This document shows, in pieces, positions 53,301 to 61,078 of a stretch of 64,000 nt of DNA. The notes beneath the pieces are model-generated. The model was not told where the DNA came from, did not search any database, and saw only the letters and a list, made by a program, of their open reading frames with translations. A program made the position numbers and the translations under genes. Source of the stretch: JADLDB01 sp040755835 (GTDB lineage: Bacteria > Myxococcota > Myxococcia > Myxococcales > Myxococcaceae); NCBI GenBank assembly GCA_040755835.1, contig JBFMAB010000059.1, forward strand, positions 1 to 64,000, given 5' to 3'. Numbering within the stretch: position 1 is the first letter of the stretch; each line of letters opens with the position of its first letter.

Positions 53301-55400
53301 TCAGCCCTCGAGCGACTCCGGGGCCGGCGCCGCCAGGGTCCCGACTTCCTTCGGCAGCTCGGGCAGCGGCGCGAGCCACTTCGTCTGGATGAACCAGGCG
53401 ACCATGCCCGCGGCCACGAGGAGGAGGAGGACCGCGACCAGCCACCGGGTTCGCTCCGAGCCGCTCCGGCGAGCGCGCAGCGGCTCCTCGTCGTCTTCCT
53501 TCGGCGGCGCGGCGGGCTTCGCCTCGGCTGGAGGCGCGGGCCGAGCGGCCGGCTCCGGCGCTTGCCGCGCCTCGGGCGCAGACGGACGAGCCTGGGCGGG
53601 CGGCGGCGGGGCTGGCTCGCCGGTCGCCGGAGGACGCGGCGAGGCGTTGGGCGCAGGCGCACGGCCCGGCGGTGGCGGCGGCGCGAACAGCTCGTCCATC
53701 GCCGGCGCGGGGCGCGGCGAGGCGTTGGGCGCAGGCGCGCGGCCCTGCACCGGCGGCGGCGGCGCAAACAGCTCGTCCATCGCCGGCGCGGGGCGCGGCG
53801 AGGCGTTGGGCGCAGGCGCGCGGCCCTGCACCGGCGGCGGTGGCGCGAACAGCTCGTCCATCGCCGGCGCGGGGCGTGGCGAGGCGTTGGGCGCAGGCGC
53901 GCGGCCCTGCACCGGCGGCGGCGGCGCGAACAGCTCGTCCATCGCCGGCGCGGGGCGTGGCGAGGCGTTCGGCGGCGGCGCGCGGCCCTGCACCGGCGGC
54001 GGTGGGGCGAACAGTTCGCTCGTCGGCAGCCGCGGGGGCGGCGCCCCGCCCTGCACCGGCGGCGGAGGCGCGAACAGTTCGCTCGTCGGCAGCCGCGGGG
54101 GCGGCGCCGATGCCCCGCCCTGCAACGGCGGCGGCGGCGCGAAGAGCTCCGCGGGGAGCCCCGGCTCCGGTGGCGGGCCCCACAGGTCGTCGGACGGCCT
54201 GGGAGGCGGCGGCGCCCAGAGATCGACCGGCGGCGCGGCGGTGGCGCGGGCGACCGGCGGCGGCGGCGGCGCCTCCGCGACGGACGGCGGCAGCCGCGAA
54301 CCGCGCGCGGGCACGGTCGCCTCCACCGCCGTCATCACCTGCGTCGTCTCCCACGGCTCGTCGCCCAACGGCGCGCCCGCGGGCACCACCATCGACGCGG
54401 TCTTCTCCTCTTCTTCCTCGTCGCTGGCCCACTTCGCCAGCAGCGCCTCCGTCTGGCGCCGGCGATCGTCGAAGAGCGCCCTCATCAACTCGGCGACCTC
54501 GTCGTCCTGCGCCAGCGGCACGGCGGCTGCGAGCGCTCGCGCGAAGGCCGACGCCGACGCGGGCCGGTCGTCGGGGTTCTTCTCCAGCGCGGCCAGCACC
54601 GCCTCGTCGAGCGCCGGGGGGATGTCGGAAACGAGCGTGCCGGGCGCTGCGGGCCGCTCCATCACCAGCGCGCGGGGAACGCCAGCCTCGCTCGAGTACA
54701 TGCGCTGACCGGTGAGCAGCTCCCACAACAGCGTGCCCGCGGCGAACAGGTCCGTCCGCTGGTCCACGGGGTGATCGAGCACCTGCTCCGGGCTCGAGTA
54801 CATCAACGTGCCGAAGAGCTGCCCGGGGTGCTCCTTCCGAAGCTGGGCGCGCAGCGGCGCGACGCCGAAGTCGAGGAGCTTCGTGCGCCCCTGGTAGGTG
54901 ACCATCAGGTTGCGAGCGGTCACCGAGCCGTGCACCACGCCCAGGCGGCTCCCGGCACCGTCGGTCAGCGTGTGGCCCGCGTGGAGCCCCAGGCAGAGGT
55001 CGTGGACGAGCCGCACCGCCACGTGCACGGGCAGTTGGATGCGGGCCGCCGCCGCCACCTCCATCAGCGTGCGCACGTCCTGGCCCTGGACGAATTCCAT
55101 GGCGAGGAACGGCTCGCCGCTCGAGCGATCGAGGCCCACCTCGTAGACGCGCCCGACGTGCGCGTGCACGAGCGACGCCGTGACGCGCGCGCCGTCGACG
55201 TACTGCTGCGCCACGGCCGCGTTCTTGCGGAGCTCGGCCCGTAGCTGCTTGAGGGCAATGAAACGCACTCCGCCCTCGGCGATGGTCCGCGCGAGGAAGA
55301 CGTCGGTCACGCCACCACCCGTGAGGCGGGTGGCGATCTCGTACCGGCCGACGCGGCGGCCGCGATCTGCGAGATCATTCAAAGCCCCGCGATTCTGCAC
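53301..55400 (-). CDS. Membrane pseudokinase with tandem proline-rich repeats
   Basis: About 699 residues from a GTG at 55400 (a TTG at 55382 is an alternative); the open frame further upstream is a shadow. The kinase-like domain (about 14-280) keeps the VAIK Lys (FIALKQL), the metal-binding DFG (Asp177) and SPEQ, and the catalytic-loop Asn164. But HRD is replaced by HGS (157-159), losing the catalytic Asp, and the glycine loop is LTGGGVTDV. So phosphotransfer is unlikely. A Pro-rich linker with 27-residue repeats (MDELFAPPPPVQGRAPAPN...) runs to a single membrane helix near residue 655-675 and a short periplasmic tail. It may be a scaffold or regulator of real kinases. Confidence 0.87.
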   Translation of the reverse strand: MQNRGALNDLADRGRRVGRYEIATRLTGGGVTDVFLARTIAEGGVRFIALKQLRAELRKNAAVAQQYVDGARVTASLVHAHVGRVYEVGLDRSSGEPFLAMEFVQGQDVRTLMEVAAAARIQLPVHVAVRLVHDLCLGLHAGHTLTDGAGSRLGVVHGSVTARNLMVTYQGRTKLLDFGVAPLRAQLRKEHPGQLFGTLMYSSPEQVLDHPVDQRTDLFAAGTLLWELLTGQRMYSSEAGVPRALVMERPAAPGTLVSDIPPALDEAVLAALEKNPDDRPASASAFARALAAAVPLAQDDEVAELMRALFDDRRRQTEALLAKWASDEEEEEKTASMVVPAGAPLGDEPWETTQVMTAVEATVPARGSRLPPSVAEAPPPPPVARATAAPPVDLWAPPPPRPSDDLWGPPPEPGLPAELFAPPPPLQGGASAPPPRLPTSELFAPPPPVQGGAPPPRLPTSELFAPPPPVQGRAPPPNASPRPAPAMDELFAPPPPVQGRAPAPNASPRPAPAMDELFAPPPPVQGRAPAPNASPRPAPAMDELFAPPPPVQGRAPAPNASPRPAPAMDELFAPPPPPGRAPAPNASPRPPATGEPAPPPPAQARPSAPEARQAPEPAARPAPPAEAKPAAPPKEDDEEPLRARRSGSERTRWLVAVLLLLVAAGMVAWFIQTKWLAPLPELPKEVGTLAAPAPESLEG
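53641..54130 (-). repeat. 81-bp tandem repeats within the pseudokinase gene
   Basis: Near-identical copies begin at the same phase at 53691, 53772, 53853 and 53934, period 81 bp (27 codons), with two or three more diverged units up to about 54130. Each encodes a variant of FAPPPPVQGRAPAPNASP. Because the copies are nearly identical at DNA level, the number is probably variable between strains. Confidence 0.85.
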
Positions 55401-55466
55401 GAGGTGAGGCCGACGCACACGCGACTCCTCGCGCACCCGGGGGGATGAGTTTTCCCCGCCGGATGT

Positions 55467-55496
55467 TTGACCCTCCGTGGGGCCGCTCCCTACGCT
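55467..55496 (+). promoter_or_regulatory. Candidate sigma-70-type promoter
   Basis: TTGACC (55467-55472), 18 bp, TACGCT (55491-55496), 12 nt before the ATG at 55509. The -35 matches five of six consensus bases; the -10 has the key T, A and final T. The predicted message would have a leader of only about 6 nt. Confidence 0.45.
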
Positions 55497-55508
55497 CCTC
55501 CGCGCCGT

Positions 55509-57437
55509 ATGCTCCTGCCCGCCGTCCTCCTCGCGCTCGGGGCGCTCGATCTCCCGATGCCACCGCCACCGCCGGGCATGACGCTGCTCGCGCAGGTGGC
55601 GCCGGCCGATGCTGGCAGCCCGTCGCCGCCCCAGGTCGCGCTCGCCCCCGACGCCGGCGCGTCGGTCGCGTCCGCCGCAGCGCCGGACGACGAGGCCGAC
55701 GGGCCCGACGCCGCCGACGCCGAGCTGGACGAAATGCGCGCCCTGGAGGAAGCCGCGCTCGATCCGAAGGCCCGGTCCGACGCGGAGCTGCGCGCCGCGC
55801 TCGAGCACCTGGGCTACGGCTCGCTGGTGCGCGACCGCCTCGAGGCCGCGCTCGACGTCGCGCAGCTCTCCGGCGACGAGCTCGAGTTCCAGCTCGCGCC
55901 CGTCACCGACCTCGACTCCTTCGACGTCAGCCTGGTGAAGGACCGCTACGACATCCCCGTCGAGATGCGGCCACTCGTCGCCCAGTACATCCAGTTCTTC
56001 CAGGGCAAGGGGCGCAAGTGGTTCCGCCGGTGGATGTCGCGCAGCACCAGGTACATCCCCCTCTTCCAGCCGATCCTCGAGGCGCACGGCCTGCCGCGCG
56101 ACACGGTGTACCTGTCGATGATCGAGTCCGGTTTCAACACGCAGGCCAGGAGCTGGGCGCGCGCCGTCGGACCGTGGCAGTTCATCGCCGGCACCGCGAA
56201 GATGTTCGGCCTCAAGGACGACTTCTGGGTCGACGAACGCCGCGACCCGATCAAGGCGACGCACGCCGCCGCCCGGTACCTGGCCCAGCTCTACGCCAAC
56301 ACCGGCCACTGGTACCTCGCGTGGGCCGGCTACAACACCGGCGGCGGCCGCGTGCGGCGCCTCGTCGACACCTACGGCACCACCGACTTCTGGGAGCTGT
56401 CCGAGCACAAGAAGGGCTTCGCGAAGGAGACGAAGCACTACGTGCCCAAGCTGATCGCCTGCGCCCTCGTCGCGCGGCACCCCGAGGCCTTCGGCTTCTC
56501 GATGGACGAGTTCGAGTTCCAGCCGCCCTTCGAGTTCGACGAGGTGCAGCTCACCACCTCCGTCGACCTCGAGGTGCTCGCGCGCGCTGCGGGCACCACC
56601 GTCGAGGAGCTCGAGGGCCTGAACCCCGAGCTCAAGCGCTGGTGTACGCCGCCGGCCACCGAGGAAGCCCCGTACACCCTGCGGCTGCCGAAGGGATCCA
56701 AAGAGCGCTTCGCCGCCGAGTTCCCGAAGGTCGCGCCGTCGGAGCGGCTCAACTTCAAGATCCACAAGGTCGCGCGCGGCGACACGCTGTCGAAGATCGC
56801 CGTCACCTACCACTCGGCGCAGGAGGCCATCCTCCAGGTGAACCGGCTCGCCTCGGCGCGGGCCCTGAAGGTGGGCGCGGAGTTGATTGTCCCGGTGCCG
56901 AGCGCCAAGGCGATCGCCTCGGGCAAGGCCGACGTGGCGCTCGAGAGGCAGGTCGCCCGCGCGCGCCGCTCGGGCCTGCGCGCCGCCCGCCCCGACGAAG
57001 AGGTGCCCGCGGGCGCCGGCGGGAGCGGGAAGGCGACGGGTGGCTCCATCGCCGTCGCGACCGAGGGCGGGAAGAAGCGCGTCACCTACGGCGTCGCGCC
57101 GGGCGACTCACTGTGGAGCATCGCCCGCCGCTTCGACGTGCACGTCGCCGAGCTGCGCGAGTGGAACCCCGAGCTCGGCTCGTCGCGCGGCTTGAAGGTG
57201 GGCTCGCGCCTCACCATCTGGCCCGGCCCGGCGGCCGAGCTGGCTCCCGCGGGCACGGCCCCGGCGGCGCCGAAGGCGTCCAGCGTGAAACCCGGCACGA
57301 AGCACACCGTCGCGCGCGGCGACACGCTGTGGTCGGTGTCACAGAAGTACGGATGCACCATCGAACAGCTCAAGGCATGGAACGGTCTGGGCTCGAGCAC
57401 GCTGCAGTCGGGCCAGGTGCTGGTCGTCGCGCAGTAG
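55509..57437 (+). CDS. Lytic transglycosylase with three LysM domains (MltD-like)
   Basis: 642 residues from the ATG of MLLPAVLLALGALDLP (signal peptide). An acidic Ala/Asp-rich stretch follows. The SLT (GH23) domain lies about 170-330: VYLSMIESGFNTQARSWARAVGPWQFIAGTAK, with the catalytic Glu in IESGFN, and WAGYNTGGGRVRR. Three LysM modules bind peptidoglycan: about 415-460 (HKVARGDTLSKIAVTYHS), 530-577 (YGVAPGDSLWSIARRFDV) and 598-641 (HTVARGDTLWSVSQKYGC). It cleaves glycan strands with 1,6-anhydro product formation in the periplasm. It is divergent from the pseudokinase (108 nt). Confidence 0.94.
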   Translation: MLLPAVLLALGALDLPMPPPPPGMTLLAQVAPADAGSPSPPQVALAPDAGASVASAAAPDDEADGPDAADAELDEMRALEEAALDPKARSDAELRAALEHLGYGSLVRDRLEAALDVAQLSGDELEFQLAPVTDLDSFDVSLVKDRYDIPVEMRPLVAQYIQFFQGKGRKWFRRWMSRSTRYIPLFQPILEAHGLPRDTVYLSMIESGFNTQARSWARAVGPWQFIAGTAKMFGLKDDFWVDERRDPIKATHAAARYLAQLYANTGHWYLAWAGYNTGGGRVRRLVDTYGTTDFWELSEHKKGFAKETKHYVPKLIACALVARHPEAFGFSMDEFEFQPPFEFDEVQLTTSVDLEVLARAAGTTVEELEGLNPELKRWCTPPATEEAPYTLRLPKGSKERFAAEFPKVAPSERLNFKIHKVARGDTLSKIAVTYHSAQEAILQVNRLASARALKVGAELIVPVPSAKAIASGKADVALERQVARARRSGLRAARPDEEVPAGAGGSGKATGGSIAVATEGGKKRVTYGVAPGDSLWSIARRFDVHVAELREWNPELGSSRGLKVGSRLTIWPGPAAELAPAGTAPAAPKASSVKPGTKHTVARGDTLWSVSQKYGCTIEQLKAWNGLGSSTLQSGQVLVVAQ

Positions 57438-57454
57438 CGCGCCGCCTCCCCGCG

Positions 57455-57832
57455 TCAGTGCGCTTCGCGCACGCGCACGCCGAACGGCGCCAGCGCCAGC
57501 ATCGCCAGCTTCACGTGCTGGATGGCGAACGGAATGCCAATGAGCGTGACGGCCAACGAGATGGCCAGCACCACGTGAGACAGGAAGATCCAGAGGCCGG
57601 CGAAGACGATCCAGATGATGTTGAGGATGAAGCTGCCCGCACCGCGGCGCACGTCGTCGTTGAAGTCCTTGCCGAACGGGAACAGCGCGAGGCCCGCGAT
57701 CTTGAAGCACTGCAGCCCGAAGGGGATGCCGACGATGGTGAGGCAGCACAACAGGCCCGCGAGCAGGTACTCGAGCGCCAGGAGAAAGCCGCCGCCGAAG
57801 ATCGCCCACAGGAGGTTGAGCAGGAGCCGCAT
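57455..57832 (-). CDS. YccF-domain inner-membrane protein
   Basis: 125 residues with about three or four membrane helices. Two YccF modules are visible: IVGIPFGLQCFKIAGLALFPFG and TLIGIPFAIQHVKLAMLALAPFG. YccF proteins are conserved but of unknown function. The ATG at 57832 is supported by the first helix (LLLNLLWAIFGGGFLLALEY). It converges with the transglycosylase gene at 17 nt and is divergent from the Cys-rich lipoprotein. Confidence 0.9.
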   Translation of the reverse strand: MRLLLNLLWAIFGGGFLLALEYLLAGLLCCLTIVGIPFGLQCFKIAGLALFPFGKDFNDDVRRGAGSFILNIIWIVFAGLWIFLSHVVLAISLAVTLIGIPFAIQHVKLAMLALAPFGVRVREAH

Positions 57833-57869
57833 GACGACTTCATATACGGTGCCACGGCGGAGTCATTGC

Positions 57870-58337
57870 ATGCGCCCCCTCCTCGCCCCGGGGCTGTCCC
57901 TCGCGCTCGGCTGTGCAAACGCGAGCGGCGCCGTCGCCACCGCCGCCGTCAACACCGCCATCGCCGCGGGCGTCGCCGCCAGCCGCCGCGCCGACGGCGA
58001 GTGCTTCACGCCGTGCAACCCGGGCACCGTCTGCAACCCGAAGACGGGCTACTGCGATCCACAGCCCTGTGGGGGCAAGTGCCGGCCCGAAGAGGACTGC
58101 GCGAAGACGTCCTGGGGCGAGCGGTGCGTGCCCCGCCTCGAGCTCGAGCTGCGCGGCACGGCCCCCGGCGCCGCGGGCACTCCGACCAGTGAGCCCCCCG
58201 TCCAGGCCGCGCCGTCCGCCGCGGGCACGGCGGATGCCGGCGTCCCCGACGCCGGCGCCCGGCCCCCGCCCCCACCGCCGCGGCCGTCCGACGTCCCGAC
58301 GCGCCTCCCCGACGCGCCGGCGCTGGAGCGGCCGTGA
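57870..58337 (+). CDS. Cysteine-rich lipoprotein
   Basis: 155 residues from the ATG of MRPLLAPGLSLALGC, a lipoprotein signal. A hydrophobic Ala-rich stretch follows, then a region with eight Cys in about 50 residues (DGECFTPCNPGTVCN, GYCDPQPCGGKC, EEDCAK, RCVPR), like small EGF/knottin-type disulfide modules in myxobacterial lipoproteins. The remainder is Pro/Ala-rich. Its stop overlaps the glycerate kinase GTG by 4 nt, an odd pairing for a lipoprotein. Confidence 0.72.
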   Translation: MRPLLAPGLSLALGCANASGAVATAAVNTAIAAGVAASRRADGECFTPCNPGTVCNPKTGYCDPQPCGGKCRPEEDCAKTSWGERCVPRLELELRGTAPGAAGTPTSEPPVQAAPSAAGTADAGVPDAGARPPPPPPRPSDVPTRLPDAPALERP

Positions 58338-59461
58338 GGGCTCTACGCGTGCTCGTGGCGCCCCAGGAGTTCAAAGGCACGCTGACCGCTTCCCAGGCTG
58401 CCAGAGCGCTCGAGCGCGGGCTGCGCGCCGCGCGCCCGGAGTGGCGCACGCAGCGCCTCCCGCTGGCCGACGGCGGCCCCGGCACCGTCGACCTGGTGCT
58501 GGCGCAGGTACCCGGCGCGCAGCGGCGCACGACGTGCGTGGACGATCCGCTCGGGCGGCCGGTCGACGCCACGTGGGCCGTGCTGCCGCCGGGGGACGTC
58601 GCCGTGGTGGAGATGGCGCAGGCGTCGGGCCTGTCGCTGCTCGCGCCCGGCGAGCGCAGGCCGCTCGACGCCTCCACGCGCGGCACCGGCCAGTTGATCC
58701 GCGCGGCGCTCGACGCCGGATGTCGCCGCGTCATCGTCGGCGCCGGCGGTAGCGCGACGACCGACGGCGGAGCCGGCGCGCTGTCCGCGCTCGGCGTGCG
58801 TTTCCTCGACGAGGCGCTGCGGCCGCTCGCGCCGACGCCTCGCCAGCTGGCGCGCTGCCGGTTCCTCCACCTCGCGCTCGACCCCCGCCTCGCGCGCACG
58901 CGCCTCGAGGTGTGGACCGACGTGAAGAGCCCCCTGCTGGGCCCGAGCGGCGCCGCGCACCTCTACTCCCGCCAGAAGGGCGCCACCGGGTGGGACGCCG
59001 TCTTCCTGGAGCAGACGCTGCGGCACCTCGCCGCGCTCGCCCCAGGCGGCGACGGGCCCGGACAGGCCGAGGCACCCGGCAGCGGCGCCGCAGGCGGGCT
59101 CGCGTGGGGCCTGCTGGCCGTGTGCGGCGCGGCGCTCAAGCCGGGCTTCCTGTCCCTGGCCGCGCTGGTCGGCCTCGAGCGGGCGCTCGACGAAGCCGAC
59201 CTGGTGGTGACGGGCGAAGGCCGCCTCGACGCGCAGACCGCCTGGGACAAGGGCCCGTGGGGCCTCGCGCACCTCGCGAAGCGCCGCGGGCGCCGGGTGG
59301 TGGCCTTCGTGGGCGACAGTGCGCTGCCGCCACGCGCCTGGGCCGCCCGCTTCGACGAGGTGGTGCGCGTCGGTCCACCCGGACGCCGGCCGGCAGCGCG
59401 GCTCGAGGTCTGCGCCCGCCGGTGGGCCGCGCGCGCGGGTCCTCGACGTCAGACGAACTGA
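58334..59461 (+). CDS. Glycerate kinase (type 1, GarK/GlxK family)
   Basis: 375 residues, GTG start. Phosphorylates D-glycerate with ATP. Family motifs: VLVAPQEFKGTLTASQAARAL at the N-terminus (usual form is DSFKGSLSA), PLADGGPGTVD (usually ADGGEGT), VGAGGSATTDGGAGAL and VVTGEGRLDAQT. The essential Gly-rich and acidic motifs remain, with small deviations (EFKGT, GGPGT). Convergent with the papain-like gene, overlapping it by 13 nt. Confidence 0.92.
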   Translation: MRALRVLVAPQEFKGTLTASQAARALERGLRAARPEWRTQRLPLADGGPGTVDLVLAQVPGAQRRTTCVDDPLGRPVDATWAVLPPGDVAVVEMAQASGLSLLAPGERRPLDASTRGTGQLIRAALDAGCRRVIVGAGGSATTDGGAGALSALGVRFLDEALRPLAPTPRQLARCRFLHLALDPRLARTRLEVWTDVKSPLLGPSGAAHLYSRQKGATGWDAVFLEQTLRHLAALAPGGDGPGQAEAPGSGAAGGLAWGLLAVCGAALKPGFLSLAALVGLERALDEADLVVTGEGRLDAQTAWDKGPWGLAHLAKRRGRRVVAFVGDSALPPRAWAARFDEVVRVGPPGRRPAARLEVCARRWAARAGPRRQTN

Positions 59462-60984
59462 AGGAGCTTCCCGCCGTACTTGCGCGCGATGAAATCATCG
59501 GCGATCTCCGGCGGCGGGGCGTAGTGCACGGCGACGAGCCGCTCGCGGAACTCGGCCTTCGACATCGACTCGGTGCGGCCCGTCGTCGGGTCGCGGTAGT
59601 AGACGCGGTCGCCGCGGACGCCCTCGAGCGAGACGCAGTGGTTGAACTCGCCCATGTCGATGTCGAACAGCACCGGCCGGTTCGGCCGCTCGCGCGCGAG
59701 GATCTCGTTCAGCTCGGCCGTCGCCTCGGCATCGCTGCCGATTTCCCGGGTCTCGTACCGCACGCCGAAGAGCTCGCCGACCATCGTGCGAATCTGGTCG
59801 GGGAAGAGGCCGCGGTAGGTCCGGTTGCCGCCGCGGCTCTCCTGCGAGAAGACGGAGTAGGTGTCGGAGCCGTTCGCGAACTCCATCGCCGCCGACTGGA
59901 AGACCGCCTCGGTGGTGGAGCGCCGGTCGTGGCGCCAGCTGGACGCAAACATCGACGCGCTGGCGCTGATGGCCAGCTCGCCGCCGCCACGCATCGTCAC
60001 CTTGCCGTCGACCGCGAGGCCCGCTATCAGCCGCGCGTACTCGCCGGGCTGCTGGCTGGCGAGCTCGTACTGCATGGAGCTGACGGTGCAGGTCGGCGCG
60101 TTCCCCTGCCAGATGCGCCCGGGCCGCACGAGGTCGAACATGAGGTCGCCGAGCATCCGCTGGCCGGTCGTGGAGCCCGCCATCTTGTCGAGGCTGTCCA
60201 GCAGTCGGGTGCCGTCGCCCCCGACGCTGTGAAGCATCGAGCCATTGGAGGAATGGAAGATCTCGGCCATCCCCTGCGCGGCCGCCTGCCCGCCGGCCGC
60301 CAGCACGTCGACGATCTTCTCGCGATCGGCCACGCTCATCGCGCGGAAGGCCTCGTGGTTGAAGACGTAGCTGGCCTCGACCGCGGTGCGCGACGTCGGA
60401 GGCGTCAACAGCGCATCCATCTTCGCCAGGGTCTCGCCAGGCAGACCCGCGCGACCGGCCGCCGCCGGGTCGAGGCGAGGCAGCTTCAGGTCGTCTTGGC
60501 GCGGGCGCCCCTCCACCGGGCCGCGGCCGCCGATGGAATCGTCCGGCGTGCCCCGGTTGCGGCCCGCCGAAGGGTCGTCCACGCCGATGGAGTCATCGGG
60601 CGTGCCGCGATTGCGCCCGGCCGCCGGGTCGCCCACGCCAATCGAGTCGTCGGGGGTCCCCCGATTGCGGCCGGCGGACGCGTCGCCCACGCCGATCGAA
60701 TCATCCGGCGTCCCGCGGTTCCGCCCGGCCGTCGGGTCGCCCTGCCCCAGCGAGTCGTCCGTCGTGCCGCGGCCCTGTGACGGACCTTCACCGCGGTGAC
60801 TGTGGACGTGCGGCGGCTTGAACGCCTCGAAGCTGCTGGTGCGGCCGGTGGCCTTGTCGAGCGCGACCTTCGCGGCCTCGTCGACCGGCGGCCTGGGCGG
60901 CGGCGGAGGGACGGCCGGCTTCGCCTGCGCGCGAGGCGCCGTGACGGTCGGGCGCGGCGGATCCAGCTTTCGGGAAATGGACAT
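59449..60984 (-). CDS. Papain-like cysteine-protease-type protein with 18-residue repeats
   Basis: 511 residues from the ATG of MSISRKLDPPRPTV, with GGAGGG-type ribosome site upstream. No signal peptide. The first 80 residues are Pro/Ala/Arg-rich. Residues about 68-150 hold four to five copies of an 18-residue unit (GRNRGTPDDSIGVGD...). The C-terminal 330 residues look like a papain/C39-type fold: Gln and Cys in IWQGNAPTCTVSSMQYELA, His in MGEFNHCVSLEG, Asp in RVYYRDPTTGR. These have the order Gln-Cys-His-Asp expected for catalysis. Exported or injected effector, toxin or processing protease are all possible. It is divergent from a large kinase (94 nt). Confidence 0.7.
   Translation of the reverse strand: MSISRKLDPPRPTVTAPRAQAKPAVPPPPPRPPVDEAAKVALDKATGRTSSFEAFKPPHVHSHRGEGPSQGRGTTDDSLGQGDPTAGRNRGTPDDSIGVGDASAGRNRGTPDDSIGVGDPAAGRNRGTPDDSIGVDDPSAGRNRGTPDDSIGGRGPVEGRPRQDDLKLPRLDPAAAGRAGLPGETLAKMDALLTPPTSRTAVEASYVFNHEAFRAMSVADREKIVDVLAAGGQAAAQGMAEIFHSSNGSMLHSVGGDGTRLLDSLDKMAGSTTGQRMLGDLMFDLVRPGRIWQGNAPTCTVSSMQYELASQQPGEYARLIAGLAVDGKVTMRGGGELAISASASMFASSWRHDRRSTTEAVFQSAAMEFANGSDTYSVFSQESRGGNRTYRGLFPDQIRTMVGELFGVRYETREIGSDAEATAELNEILARERPNRPVLFDIDMGEFNHCVSLEGVRGDRVYYRDPTTGRTESMSKAEFRERLVAVHYAPPPEIADDFIARKYGGKLLQFV
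60540..60780 (-). repeat. 54-bp in-frame tandem repeats in the papain-like gene
   Basis: Copies start in phase at 60547, 60601, 60655 and 60709, exactly 54 bp (18 codons) apart, with a diverged unit at the 5' end of the array (about 60763). The DNA copies differ mostly at third positions while the protein unit RNRGTPDDSIG is kept, so the peptide is under selection. Confidence 0.85.
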
Positions 60985-61078
60985 ACGACCCTCCAGTGGG
61001 GGGAACGCCCTATTATCGGCGGACTCCACGCCCGCGTTCTCAGGCGACCATGTAGGAATCCACCCACCCGGCCCCGCC

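Noticed and set aside
53641..54130. Regular repeats as a CRISPR array
   Set aside because: The 81-bp units are contiguous, have no unique spacers, keep the reading frame and encode a proline-rich linker. The same reasoning excludes the 54-bp repeats at 60540 and the 66-bp repeats at 9391.
55401..56813. Upstream extension of the pseudokinase reading frame by 471 codons
   Set aside because: It lies opposite the lytic transglycosylase and has shadow composition; the kinase fold begins at about 55360, so the start is near 55400.
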